64,000 nucleotides of DNA from positions 434,001 through 498,000 of the forward strand of contig NZ_JAUFQO010000001.1 in the NCBI RefSeq assembly GCF_030409835.1, read 5' to 3'. Positions 54,767 to 63,529 of this stretch are shown here, in pieces (position 1 is the first letter of the stretch; every line of letters starts with the position of its first letter). The position numbers and the translations under genes were made by a program. The notes beneath the pieces are model-generated. The model was not told where the DNA came from. It did not search any database and worked only from the letters and a program-made list of their open reading frames with translations. Origin of the DNA: Lutimonas halocynthiae. GTDB lineage: Bacteria > Bacteroidota > Bacteroidia > Flavobacteriales > Flavobacteriaceae.

Positions 54767-55690
54767 TCAAAAATCCTGAATCAGTAACCAAGAATCTTTA
54801 GCTACATTTTTTCTGATTTCAGATAAATTTTCAAGAGCATCATCTCTGTCTGAGAAACTACCATAAGAAACAACGGTAAGATTCCATTTGTTAACTCCAA
54901 GGATTCGGGCTTCATATCCCTCTTGAAGCAATTGATTAACCTTGCGATTGGCGTTATCTGGAAATCTAAATGCTCCAGCAATAACATGAAAACTTTTCTT
55001 AGCGCTAGTTGACACTTCAAGATTTAAAGTTGGAAGCGGCTTTGCAATCATAAAGGTTGCATTTTCAATTTTGTCTTCCATCAAATCCTGTTGCTTTTGT
55101 GCTTCGACCAATTGATTTTCCTGGATATAGTTTTGGTAATATTTTCCGGCAAAACCTATGGCAGACAGACCAATGACGAATACTGCGGCATATTTAAGAT
55201 AATTAGGCGCTTTTTTCTCTCTTAAAGGAATCACTTTTGGAGCAATGACTTCCTTATCCACTTTAACTGCAGATTCTCTTTCAATTTCACTTCGAACAAC
55301 ATTAGACAAGCCAAATGATGAAGTCAGATAATTGATTTTTTCCTGTGGTTCAAAATGAAGTTTTGAATTAAATAAATTGAAAGCTCCTAATCCATTCAAA
55401 GTAAGCTCCTGATTTTTCACTTTTTCATTCCAGGCATCGATCTCGAATTGAATATAGTTCAAGGCACATTCGTAAGAAATATTATCAACTGATGCGATAT
55501 AATTAGCCAAAAGCCCATCATTGTTGGTTAGATGACTATTGAATGTAATCTGTTTATAGGGAGGATGCAGCGTGTTATTCGAAGCATCAATTCTAGCCGA
55601 TTTTGTATTGGTTACGAAACCTCCAAACTTAGGAACGATAACACATTCATATCGATATAGAAGATCACTGATGTAATTCGCTAGATTCAA
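54767..55690 (-). CDS. HU-CCDC81 and SPOR domain protein
   Basis: 307 residues. Two N-terminal HU-CCDC81-type modules (about 1-135) open with NLANYISDLLYRYECVIVPK. A membrane helix follows (about 165-182). The C-terminal SPOR domain (about 230-305; FHVIAGAFRFPDNANRKV, then NLTVVSYGSFSDRDDALENL) binds denuded glycan strands of septal peptidoglycan. This suggests that the protein acts at the cell division site or bacterial envelope. It starts at a TTG (55690) with a -7 promoter box 29 bases upstream. Confidence 0.88.
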   Translation of the reverse strand: MNLANYISDLLYRYECVIVPKFGGFVTNTKSARIDASNNTLHPPYKQITFNSHLTNNDGLLANYIASVDNISYECALNYIQFEIDAWNEKVKNQELTLNGLGAFNLFNSKLHFEPQEKINYLTSSFGLSNVVRSEIERESAVKVDKEVIAPKVIPLREKKAPNYLKYAAVFVIGLSAIGFAGKYYQNYIQENQLVEAQKQQDLMEDKIENATFMIAKPLPTLNLEVSTSAKKSFHVIAGAFRFPDNANRKVNQLLQEGYEARILGVNKWNLTVVSYGSFSDRDDALENLSEIRKNVAKDSWLLIQDF

Positions 55691-55718
55691 GGATTAAGGG
55701 AGTTTAGTTTTACTTAAA

Positions 55719-55726
55719 CAAATCTA
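55719..55726 (-). promoter_or_regulatory. -7 promoter element of the SPOR gene
   Basis: TAGATTTG on the minus strand matches TAnnTTTG exactly and ends 29 bases before the TTG start of the HU-CCDC81/SPOR gene. It lies in the divergent region shared with dprA. Confidence 0.45.
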
Positions 55727-55806
55727 AAAAAAAACATTCAAGGTTGACATTACTTATTCCATTTTTATTAACAAAAGCATGCACAATTGAAAACCAATCT
55801 CTTAAC

Positions 55807-56910
55807 ATGAAAAAAGATGACATTTTATATTATTTAGCCCTTCAATCAGTAGAAGGAATCGGGCCTGTTAATGCCCGAAAACTCATAGAACATTGCGGCG
55901 GAGCAAGACAAGTTTTGGAAGAGAGCCAGAAAAAAATTGGAAGGATTAGGGGTATTGGTCCAAAGATTTTAAGACGATTAAATGACCCAACGATCTTCAA
56001 AACAGCTGAAAAAGAACTTCGCTTTATCGAAAAACACAAAATAACCGCTTTAAGTATTGACGAACAGATGTATCCGTCTAAACTTAAGCATTGTCAGGAT
56101 GCGCCTTTGGTATTGTTTCAAAAGGGCAATTTCGATATCCGAAAAAAAAGAATCATCAGTATTGTAGGAACCAGAATGATGACCCAATACGGTAAACAGT
56201 TTTTGAATGAATTTATACAAGATCTTGTCAAACACGATCCGATTATTATAAGTGGCCTAGCCTATGGAATAGACAGCTGTGCACATCATGAATCCATACA
56301 GAACAATTTGACCACTGTAGGGGTTTTGGCACATAGTCTTGATCAGGTTTATCCAAAAGCGCACTACAGATTAGCCGAGAAGATGTTAGAAAATGGAGGG
56401 TTATATTCCGAGTTTTGGTCAGGAACGGCTCCTGAAAAAGTCAATTTTGTGAAGCGAAACAGGATTATAGCTGGTATCTCTGAGGCGACCATTGTTGTAG
56501 AATCTGCCAACAAAGGAGGGTCATTGATTACTGCGGAAATTGCTGCATCCTATAATCGGGACGTTTTTGCTGTGCCGGGGCGCGTAAAGGATAAATTCAG
56601 TACGGGCTGTAATATGCTTATCAAGAGTAATAAGGCAGCGATGATCAGCTCTGTGAAAGACCTTGAATACGTTTTAGGATGGAATGCCATTGAAATAAAA
56701 TCAAAACCGATTCAAAAGTCACTCTTTGTCAAATTAGAAAAGAATGAGAAAATGCTTTACGATCATTTAATCAAATCGAAAAAAATACTACTGGATGAAT
56801 TGTCTTTAGAGATTGGCCTTAGTATTCAATCAACTTTGATGCTATTACTTCAATTGGAGTTAAAAGGTCTTGTGAAATGCCATCCTGGAAAATGGTATGA
56901 GGCAATTTGA
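55807..56910 (+). CDS. dprA: DNA-processing protein DprA
   Basis: 367 residues from the ATG at 55807. It loads RecA on incoming single-stranded DNA during transformation. The N-terminal helix-hairpin-helix-like part (QSVEGIGPVNARKLIEHCGG, GIGPKILRRL) precedes the Rossmann-like DprA core, with VGTRMMTQYGKQFLNEFIQ, SGLAYGIDSCAH and GLYSEFWSGT. A C-terminal winged-helix follows (LLDELSLEIGLSIQSTLM). A TTG at 55744 would add 21 residues not typical of the family. With comEC it gives two natural-transformation genes in this window. Confidence 0.95.
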   Translation: MKKDDILYYLALQSVEGIGPVNARKLIEHCGGARQVLEESQKKIGRIRGIGPKILRRLNDPTIFKTAEKELRFIEKHKITALSIDEQMYPSKLKHCQDAPLVLFQKGNFDIRKKRIISIVGTRMMTQYGKQFLNEFIQDLVKHDPIIISGLAYGIDSCAHHESIQNNLTTVGVLAHSLDQVYPKAHYRLAEKMLENGGLYSEFWSGTAPEKVNFVKRNRIIAGISEATIVVESANKGGSLITAEIAASYNRDVFAVPGRVKDKFSTGCNMLIKSNKAAMISSVKDLEYVLGWNAIEIKSKPIQKSLFVKLEKNEKMLYDHLIKSKKILLDELSLEIGLSIQSTLMLLLQLELKGLVKCHPGKWYEAI

Positions 56911-56925
56911 AAGTATGTTTTGTGG

Positions 56926-57276
56926 CTACGAATTTGCGTTTTCAAAATAAAGAACAATGGCCTCTTTCATTAGCACCGATTGCTCGCCTCCCTTCAAAGT
57001 AGGTAGCTCATCAATGACATCATAATGTGGCCAGCCATCTTCATCAAAATAATTAAATTCGTAATAGCCAAAAGGTTCAAGCAATTTGCAAATGGCAATA
57101 TGCATAATATTCAGTTTTTCGTCTTTACTGAATTTCTGATAGCCTTTTCCTAACTCCTGAATACCAATAAGGTATACAATTGAATCAAGATCCATTTTTT
57201 CACCGCCGCCAAATTTTTCTGAAATACTATTTTGGATCTCTTCCCACTGCATTTTCACTTTTTCATCCCTGGCCAT
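56926..57276 (-). CDS. Conserved hypothetical protein
   Basis: 116 residues, soluble, acidic, no signal or membrane segment. It has a mostly helical pattern (KMQWEEIQNSISEKF, LDSIVYLIGIQELGKGYQKF, SKDEKLNIMHIAICKLLEPF) and ends with a Glu-rich region. It resembles small flavobacterial proteins of unknown function, but no family name can be given. It converges on dprA, 15 bases from its stop. It is a single gene. Confidence 0.65.
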   Translation of the reverse strand: MARDEKVKMQWEEIQNSISEKFGGGEKMDLDSIVYLIGIQELGKGYQKFSKDEKLNIMHIAICKLLEPFGYYEFNYFDEDGWPHYDVIDELPTLKGGEQSVLMKEAIVLYFENANS

Positions 57277-57334
57277 AAGTATATTTTAGAAACCAAAAAT
57301 ACTAATTACGAAATACAAATACCCCATAATTTCA

Positions 57335-57342
57335 TACTTTTG
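57335..57342 (+). promoter_or_regulatory. -7 promoter element upstream of kbl
   Basis: TACTTTTG matches TAnnTTTG exactly, 124 bases before the kbl ATG, which would give a long 5' leader (about 115 bases). The leader contains a small hairpin (GAATAA / TTATTC, 57360-57375). No riboswitch or coding frame was recognised in it. Confidence 0.4.
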
Positions 57343-57466
57343 CCAGAGTGCATTAAACTGAATAACTTGTTATTCACAAAAGGGCGATTCATAGAAGCGG
57401 TATCAGGTAAGATATTGTTGAGTTTCTCAAATCCGTTAAGCAAAATTCTTTAAACCAATCATTGCC

Positions 57467-58660
57467 ATGTATAATAAAATGAAAGATCATCTAGTCAAAG
57501 AATTAAAATCTATCGAAGATGCAGGTTTGTATAAAAAAGAACGAATCATTACTAGCGCTCAAGATGCAGTGATTAAAATCTCTACAGGAGAGGAGGTCAT
57601 AAATTTCTGTGCCAATAACTATTTGGGACTATCAAATAATGCTGAGGTCATACAAGCTGCAAAAGACACAATGGATCTTCATGGCTATGGGATGTCTTCA
57701 GTTAGGTTTATCTGTGGAACACAAGACATTCACAAGCAATTGGAGAAAAGGGTTGCAAACTTTTATAAAACAGAAGACACTATTTTATATGCAGCTGCAT
57801 TTGATGCTAATGGAGGTGTTTTTGAGCCCTTATTACAAAAAGAGGATGCCATCATTTCGGATTCTTTAAACCACGCATCGATAATTGATGGCGTGAGACT
57901 CTGTAAAGCAGCAAGATATCGCTATGCCAATAACAATATGGAAGATCTTGAAAAACAACTGATCGAAGCGAATAAACAAGAACATCGTTTTAAGATTATT
58001 GTTACAGATGGTGTATTTTCAATGGATGGAATTGTAGCCCAGCTTGATAAGATATGTGATCTTGCAGACAAGTATGATGCCCTTGTTATGGTGGATGAAT
58101 GCCATGCAACCGGATTTATCGGTAAAACCGGACGAGGCACCGTCGAACTCAAAAATGTGATGGGAAGGGTTGATATTGTAACCGGAACATTTGGGAAAGC
58201 TCTTGGAGGTGCTATGGGTGGATATACAACAGGCCCTAAAGAAATAATTGAGATTTTAAGACAGAGATCCAGGCCTTATCTATTTTCTAATTCGCTGGCA
58301 CCAGCTATTGTTGGAGCTTCTTTGAAAGTGTTTGACCTCATTGAGAACGACACGAGTTTAAGGGATAAACTTGAAGAAAACACGAACTATTTTAGAACGA
58401 ACATGGAAGCAGCAGGATTTGACCTTGTGGGAGCAGATGCAGCTATTGTTCCGGTGATGTTATATGATGCTAAATTATCCCAGGATATGGCTAATGCTTT
58501 GCTAGAAGAGGGTATTTATGTGATTGGATTCTTTTTTCCTGTTGTCCCAAGAGACAAAGCGAGAATCAGAGTTCAATTAAGTGCGGCCCATACCAAAGCC
58601 CATTTAGATAAAGCCATTGCTGCTTTTATAAAAGTAGGAAAGGCATTAAAAGTAATTTAA
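57467..58660 (+). CDS. kbl: Glycine C-acetyltransferase (2-amino-3-ketobutyrate CoA ligase)
   Basis: 397 residues, PLP enzyme of the alpha-oxoamine synthase family. It converts 2-amino-3-ketobutyrate and CoA to glycine and acetyl-CoA, the second step of threonine breakdown. Motifs: [47 protein letters not shown] and the PLP lysine in [15 protein letters not shown]. No threonine dehydrogenase (tdh) gene lies next to it. An alternative ATG is five codons downstream (MKDHLV). Confidence 0.92.
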   Translation: MYNKMKDHLVKELKSIEDAGLYKKERIITSAQDAVIKISTGEEVINFCANNYLGLSNNAEVIQAAKDTMDLHGYGMSSVRFICGTQDIHKQLEKRVANFYKTEDTILYAAAFDANGGVFEPLLQKEDAIISDSLNHASIIDGVRLCKAARYRYANNNMEDLEKQLIEANKQEHRFKIIVTDGVFSMDGIVAQLDKICDLADKYDALVMVDECHATGFIGKTGRGTVELKNVMGRVDIVTGTFGKALGGAMGGYTTGPKEIIEILRQRSRPYLFSNSLAPAIVGASLKVFDLIENDTSLRDKLEENTNYFRTNMEAAGFDLVGADAAIVPVMLYDAKLSQDMANALLEEGIYVIGFFFPVVPRDKARIRVQLSAAHTKAHLDKAIAAFIKVGKALKVI

Positions 58661-58696
58661 TAAAGAGATCAAAAAGATTATCATAATAGAGAAAGC

Positions 58697-59152
58697 ATGA
58701 ATAAAATAAGAATTACCAAACATTTTGATTTTGAATCAGCTCATGCCTTGTATGGTTATGATGGAAAATGTAAAAACATTCACGGTCATAGTTATCATTT
58801 GCACGTCACGGTTATCGGTGAACCGATAACCGATTCAGAAAATCCGAAAAATGGAATGGTCATGGATTTTGGCGACCTTAAGGTTATTGTAAAAAAAGAA
58901 ATCGTTACTAAGTTTGATCATGCTGTGGTTTTGAATGAGAATTCACCTCATAAAGAATTGGCCAATACGATTAATGATTATTCGCATAAAGTTGTCTTAG
59001 TTCCTTACCAACCTACAAGTGAGAATATGTTGTTGGATTTTTCGGAACGCATTCAAAGACAATTACCTCAAAATGTTTTGTTACATTCGTTAAAATTATA
59101 TGAAACGGCGAATTCATACGCAGAATGGTTTGCTGATGATCAAATCCAATAA
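58697..59152 (+). CDS. 6-pyruvoyl tetrahydropterin synthase / QueD family protein
   Basis: 151 residues. The zinc histidines are in FESAHALYGYDGKCKNIHGHSYHLHV (H15-region, HGH and H), with the catalytic Cys in the same loop (GKCKN) and the D-H pair later (TKFDHAVVL). The sequence fits 6-carboxytetrahydropterin synthase (QueD) of the queuosine pathway, or 6-pyruvoyltetrahydropterin synthase. No other queuosine gene is beside it in this window. It starts 36 bases after kbl. Confidence 0.85.
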   Translation: MNKIRITKHFDFESAHALYGYDGKCKNIHGHSYHLHVTVIGEPITDSENPKNGMVMDFGDLKVIVKKEIVTKFDHAVVLNENSPHKELANTINDYSHKVVLVPYQPTSENMLLDFSERIQRQLPQNVLLHSLKLYETANSYAEWFADDQIQ

Positions 59153-59183
59153 GCGCTTAAAGTATTGAAAAAGAAGGCAAGGA

Positions 59184-59933
59184 ATGAGTGACAAACAAAA
59201 AATATATTTTGCTTCTGACCAACATTTCGGTATTCCGGATTTTGAAAGCAGCAAGTTGAGGGAGAAGAAGTTTATGTCTTGGCTGGATGAGATAAAATCA
59301 GATGCCAAGGCGATTTTTTTACTTGGTGACTTGTTCGACTTTTGGTTTGAGTATAAAACAGTTGTCCCTAAGGGTTTTGTGAGGGTCTTAGGAAAGATAG
59401 CAGAACTAAGAGACAGTGGGATCCCTATTTATTTTTTTGTTGGAAATCATGACCTTTGGATGATAGATTACTTTGAAACTGAATTAGGTATTCCGGTTTT
59501 CCATCGCCCCAAAGAATATGAGTTTGAAGGAAAGACATTCCTAATTGGTCATGGAGATGGATTAGGGCCTGGTGACAAAGGATATAAAAGAATGAAGAAA
59601 GTGTTTTCGCATCCACTTTCAAAATGGTTTTACAGATGGCTGCATCCTGATATAGGAGTCAAATTGGCTCAATATTTATCGACTAAGAATAAACTGATTT
59701 CAGGGGATGAGGATATTAAATTTTTAGGCGAAGACAATGAGTGGTTAGCCCAATATGCCAAGAGAAAATTAGAACAGAAACACTATGATTATTTCCTGTT
59801 TGGTCATAGACATATGCCTATGGAAATCAAGGTAGGTGAAAACAGTACTTATATCAATACAGGAGATTGGATTTCGCATTTCACTTATGCCGTTTTTGAC
59901 GGGAAAGAACTTGCTTTGAAAACATATCAATAA
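59184..59933 (+). CDS. UDP-2,3-diacylglucosamine diphosphatase (LpxH-like metallophosphatase)
   Basis: 249 residues of the calcineurin-like phosphoesterase superfamily. Metal ligands appear in ASDQHFG, GDLFDFWFEYK, VGNHDLW, GHGDGLGPG and FGHRHMPME. The order matches LpxH/LpxG-type hydrolases that remove UMP from UDP-diacylglucosamine to make lipid X, one step before LpxB. Two proteins of lipid A synthesis are therefore encoded in the window (lpxB at 43708). It lies 31 bases after the QueD-like gene. Confidence 0.88.
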   Translation: MSDKQKIYFASDQHFGIPDFESSKLREKKFMSWLDEIKSDAKAIFLLGDLFDFWFEYKTVVPKGFVRVLGKIAELRDSGIPIYFFVGNHDLWMIDYFETELGIPVFHRPKEYEFEGKTFLIGHGDGLGPGDKGYKRMKKVFSHPLSKWFYRWLHPDIGVKLAQYLSTKNKLISGDEDIKFLGEDNEWLAQYAKRKLEQKHYDYFLFGHRHMPMEIKVGENSTYINTGDWISHFTYAVFDGKELALKTYQ

Positions 59934-59952
59934 ATACTTTTTATAACGTTTT

Positions 59953-61314
59953 ATGGCCAAAACCAAAACAACTTTTTTTTGTCAAAATTGTGGAGCACAG
60001 TTCCCTAAATGGATAGGAAAATGCAATTCATGTAATGAATGGAACACCATAGTTGAAGAAGTAATTCAAAAGGAAGAAGCTAAATCCTGGAAGAGTCCTA
60101 ATACAGAAAGAAAAGTGACAAAAGCCTTGAAATTAAAGGAAATAACTGCTGTAAATGAGGAGCGAATAGGCACTTTTAACAATGAATTAAATCGAGTGTT
60201 AGGAGGAGGTTTGGTCAAAGGATCTGTGGTTTTGTTAGGAGGTGAGCCAGGAATTGGTAAATCGACCTTATTACTTCAGATTGCCTTGAGAATGAAGAAT
60301 AAAGTGCTCTATGTTTCTGGTGAGGAAAGTATGACCCAGATTAAGCTTAGGGCTGATCGCTTGAAGAATTCTAATGAGAATTGTTTAATCCTTACCGAGA
60401 CAAAAACCCAGCACATTTTTAATGTTGCACAAGAAACAGCTCCCGATGTTATCGTTATTGATTCCATTCAAACCCTGCACACAGAATATATTGAGGCATC
60501 ACCTGGCAGTATTTCTCAGATTAGAGAAACTGCCTCAGAACTAATTAAGTATGCAAAAGAGACCGATACACCTGTTGTGTTAATTGGTCATATCACCAAA
60601 GAAGGAAATATTGCCGGGCCAAAGATTCTGGAGCATATGGTAGACGTGGTTTTGCAATTTGAAGGAGATAGAAATCATACCTACAGAATACTAAGAGCGC
60701 AAAAGAACAGATTTGGATCAACAGCTGAACTGGGGATTTATGAAATGCAGCATACAGGATTAAGAGAAGTAGATAACCCTTCTGAAATTTTGATTTCAGA
60801 GAAAGATTCAGACCTTACAGGGACGGCAATTTCAGCAACCCTTGAAGGGATGAGACCGTTGATGATTGAGGTACAATCTCTTGTCAGCACTGCTGTTTAT
60901 GGTACGCCACAAAGATCATGTACTGGATATAATATTAAAAGGCTCAACATGCTTTTAGCAGTCTTAGAGAAAAGAGCAGGATTCAAATTAGGAGCCAAAG
61001 ATGTCTTTTTGAATATTGCGGGAGGATTAAGAGTGGAAGATCCTGCGATTGATCTGGCTGTAGTATCTGCCGTACTTTCTTCGAATAGTGAAATTTCAAT
61101 ACCCCAAAATATCTGCTTTGCTGCAGAGGTAGGCCTTGCTGGTGAAATAAGGGCTATTTCAAGGGTTGAGCAAAGAATTCAAGAGGCTGAAAAACTAGGT
61201 TTTGAGAAGATTATACTGTCTAAATTCAGCAAAATCGCGAAAAAGAATTATAAGATCGAAATTATTAAAGTAAGCAAGATAGAAGAGGTGATAAAAGTAC
61301 TATTTCAGGTATAA
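59953..61314 (+). CDS. radA: DNA repair protein RadA
   Basis: 453 residues. A four-Cys zinc finger lies at the N-terminus (FFCQNCGAQF, IGKCNSCNEW). The RecA-like ATPase has Walker A GGEPGIGKSTLL and the KNRFG motif (AQKNRFGSTAELG). The C-terminal Lon-protease-like domain is recognisable (DVFLNIAGGLRVEDPAIDLA). It helps branch migration of recombination intermediates, including during transformation. It follows the LpxH-like gene by 19 bases on the same strand. Confidence 0.95.
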   Translation: MAKTKTTFFCQNCGAQFPKWIGKCNSCNEWNTIVEEVIQKEEAKSWKSPNTERKVTKALKLKEITAVNEERIGTFNNELNRVLGGGLVKGSVVLLGGEPGIGKSTLLLQIALRMKNKVLYVSGEESMTQIKLRADRLKNSNENCLILTETKTQHIFNVAQETAPDVIVIDSIQTLHTEYIEASPGSISQIRETASELIKYAKETDTPVVLIGHITKEGNIAGPKILEHMVDVVLQFEGDRNHTYRILRAQKNRFGSTAELGIYEMQHTGLREVDNPSEILISEKDSDLTGTAISATLEGMRPLMIEVQSLVSTAVYGTPQRSCTGYNIKRLNMLLAVLEKRAGFKLGAKDVFLNIAGGLRVEDPAIDLAVVSAVLSSNSEISIPQNICFAAEVGLAGEIRAISRVEQRIQEAEKLGFEKIILSKFSKIAKKNYKIEIIKVSKIEEVIKVLFQV

Positions 61315-61323
61315 AAACTATTA

Positions 61324-62244
61324 TTATAAAGGGCTTTGCTGCTGAAAAAGTTTACTAATTCGGGAGATATGCTCTGGCCCAATCCTGCAACAACCTCCGA
61401 TAATATCGGCCCCTTTTTCATTCCATTCAAGTGCCATTTTTTCAAACCCTTTAGGGTCAGTTACGCCAAACCATGATTTGGATTTAACATGGTAAACTTC
61501 TCCAGAGTTAGGATAAACGATAATTCTTTTATCAGGAGCATACTTTTTCAAAGCACCTATGATTTCTGTGATATATTTTGGGGCAGTGCAATTAACACCA
61601 ATGGCGAATACAGCTGGATGATTGGCAAACAGCGCAGCGGCTTCGCTGATTTTATGACCATCATTTAAGTAAATTTCATCTCTGCACGAGAAGGATATCC
61701 AACTTGGTTTGGAAGATGCATTGAGCAATTCTGACAACACCCTTAATTCTTGTAGACTTGGGATGGTTTCAAAAGCAAAAAAATCAGCATTACTTGGTTG
61801 TAATAAATCAATTCTGGATTTATGGAAAAGATGCAAGTCTTCATCGCTAATACTATAGGCTCCTGTATATTCAGATCCATCGGCTAAAAAAGCCCCATAA
61901 GGCCCCATGCTGGCAGCAACATATATAACAGGACTATTGTGCGCTTTATCTATAAATAATTGACGCGCTTTTAAACATAATTCAAGTGATTTCAAGATGA
62001 ACAGCTCTGCATTTGTTTTGCGATGCCCTAAGCGCAGATATCCTTCTATAGAAGCCTGGTAACCCGAGCTCGTAATGCAAGTTGCTCCAGCCTCAAGATA
62101 GGCCATATGGGCCTCAATGATAAGCTCCGGATTTGTTTGTATCAAGAGAGCCGTCCAAAGAGGATGCTCAAGATTACAGCCCATTGTTTCAAGAACATTT
62201 GATAGCCCGCCGTCAAGTACCATAGGATAAGATAGCTGTTCCAT
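61324..62244 (-). CDS. Homocysteine S-methyltransferase family protein
   Basis: 306 residues, (beta/alpha)8 zinc enzyme of the homocysteine methyltransferase family. It resembles MmuM, which methylates homocysteine from S-methylmethionine. Zinc cysteines are in IGVNCTAPKYI and IIGGCCRIGPEH; the N-terminus carries VLDGGLSNVLETMG. It starts at ATG and is convergent with radA. The next gene upstream on this strand is the DUF695/RraB-like gene, 19 bases before it, so the two may be co-transcribed. Confidence 0.9.
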   Translation of the reverse strand: MEQLSYPMVLDGGLSNVLETMGCNLEHPLWTALLIQTNPELIIEAHMAYLEAGATCITSSGYQASIEGYLRLGHRKTNAELFILKSLELCLKARQLFIDKAHNSPVIYVAASMGPYGAFLADGSEYTGAYSISDEDLHLFHKSRIDLLQPSNADFFAFETIPSLQELRVLSELLNASSKPSWISFSCRDEIYLNDGHKISEAAALFANHPAVFAIGVNCTAPKYITEIIGALKKYAPDKRIIVYPNSGEVYHVKSKSWFGVTDPKGFEKMALEWNEKGADIIGGCCRIGPEHISRISKLFQQQSPL

Positions 62245-62263
62245 ATTGAAAATTTATTAGGTG

Positions 62264-63094
62264 TTAATCCTTTGATATTACTTCAGTACTCCACCCATCA
62301 TATTGACCCTTTGACGAAACAGATAGGCTTCTCATCATGGTTGTTAGTTTATAAATGGAAAAGGGATCTATAGAGTCTTGACGTGAAACTGTAAGTTGAT
62401 AAGGCAAAGATTTGTCTTTTTTATAGGCAATAGAGTCAAGAGAAAATTCAAGTTTTGTTAAGGTTTTGCTCAGGCGGTTTCTTTTTTCCACATCTTTAAA
62501 ATAGAGCCAATGGTTAACTTTTCTAAGTCCTTTAAGGTCATCACCCTGAAGAACTAAATCGTGAAGGTAGTCTTGATCAACTAAAAACTCGGCAGAAAAA
62601 TCCTGGGGATAAAGATAATTATGGTAATAATCCCATGACTTATCTCTTTTGATTTCAACATAGGGTTTAATTTTCGAGAAGTTGCTTTTAAACATTCTGG
62701 TTAGTTCGCTTCTAAGGCCCACGGTATCCTTGACATAAAAAATGTCAAATCCCATACATTGATAGGTTATAAAACCAACTAATCTATTTGGAGTGATCTT
62801 ATCAATAATAATAGCGGCTGAGTCTGAAACTGATAAAACATCCTCCAGGCCCTCTTCAGAAGGAAATCCATTTTTTAAACATTTTGGGAACTGCCCTCCG
62901 ACTACCAATAAATTTTTATAATTAGGCTTAGCAAGGTCAAGGCTTAAATCTAATGTGATTGACATGACACCTTGCTTTTTCATCGTTACAAATTCGATCC
63001 AGTCATCCTGAGCAAAAGAGGAGATTGTAGAACTGAAATAGAACATCAGCGTCAAAAAGAATATAGTCAATTTTTTAAAGGATAATAAGCTCAA
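62264..63094 (-). CDS. Exported DUF695/RraB-like protein
   Basis: 276 residues. The N-terminus (KKLTIFFLTLMFYFSSTISS, then FAQ) is a signal peptide, starting at a TTG (63094). The first mature half resembles DUF695 (WDYYHNYLYPQDF). The second half resembles RraB-type regulators of RNase E (LVLQGDDLKGLRKVNHWLYF, later QYDGWSTEVI). RraB proteins are normally cytoplasmic, so an exported version would have another job. The domain assignment rests on motifs alone. Confidence 0.65.
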   Translation of the reverse strand: MSLLSFKKLTIFFLTLMFYFSSTISSFAQDDWIEFVTMKKQGVMSITLDLSLDLAKPNYKNLLVVGGQFPKCLKNGFPSEEGLEDVLSVSDSAAIIIDKITPNRLVGFITYQCMGFDIFYVKDTVGLRSELTRMFKSNFSKIKPYVEIKRDKSWDYYHNYLYPQDFSAEFLVDQDYLHDLVLQGDDLKGLRKVNHWLYFKDVEKRNRLSKTLTKLEFSLDSIAYKKDKSLPYQLTVSRQDSIDPFSIYKLTTMMRSLSVSSKGQYDGWSTEVISKD

Positions 63095-63180
63095 TCGTAA
63101 GGGTTTAAATTATGATTAAAATCATAGGAAAAAAACGTAAAGCGACCTATATTTATTCAGGGCTTTAAAGAACTAAATTA

Positions 63181-63519
63181 ATGAAAAAGATAATCATTTC
63201 CTTATTCTTTGTAATTTCTTGCAATTTTACTTTTTCCCAAGAAACAAAGAACCAAAAAATAGAACCCATTGGAGATCTGCTGGAAGTTACGATCTATTAT
63301 GATGATGGAGCTATTATGCAACATGGCTTTATGACTAAAGAACACGAACTACACGCGTCCTGGGAAAGTTATTACGCTAATGGCAATAGAAAATGTGTCG
63401 CTATTTATGACCATGGTAAAAAAGTAGGTACCTGGTATTATTGGTTCATGGATAAAAAGACCAAAGTAGTTTACGAAAACAATGAAATTGTAGAAGTGGA
63501 AGAGATGGACATTGAATAA
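63181..63519 (+). CDS. Exported MORN-repeat-like (YwqK-type) protein
   Basis: 112 residues with a signal peptide (ending FTFSQ). Two or three MORN-like repeats follow: YYDDGAIMQHGFMTKE, ESYYANGNRKCVAIYDHGKK and VGTWYYWFMDKKTKV. Such proteins are compared with the YwqK antitoxin family, but no toxin gene is next to it, so the function is open. It is divergent from the DUF695 gene, with about 85 bases between. It is probably a single gene. Confidence 0.7.
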   Translation: MKKIIISLFFVISCNFTFSQETKNQKIEPIGDLLEVTIYYDDGAIMQHGFMTKEHELHASWESYYANGNRKCVAIYDHGKKVGTWYYWFMDKKTKVVYENNEIVEVEEMDIE

Positions 63520-63529
63520 ATTCTTTACG

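Noticed and set aside
57232-57453. Open plus-strand frame of 73 codons before kbl
   Set aside because: It starts inside the opposing hypothetical gene, crosses the -7 promoter box of kbl and shows no recognisable features.
63181-63519. A toxin-antitoxin pair with the YwqK-like protein
   Set aside because: The protein has a signal peptide and no toxin-like gene lies beside it.
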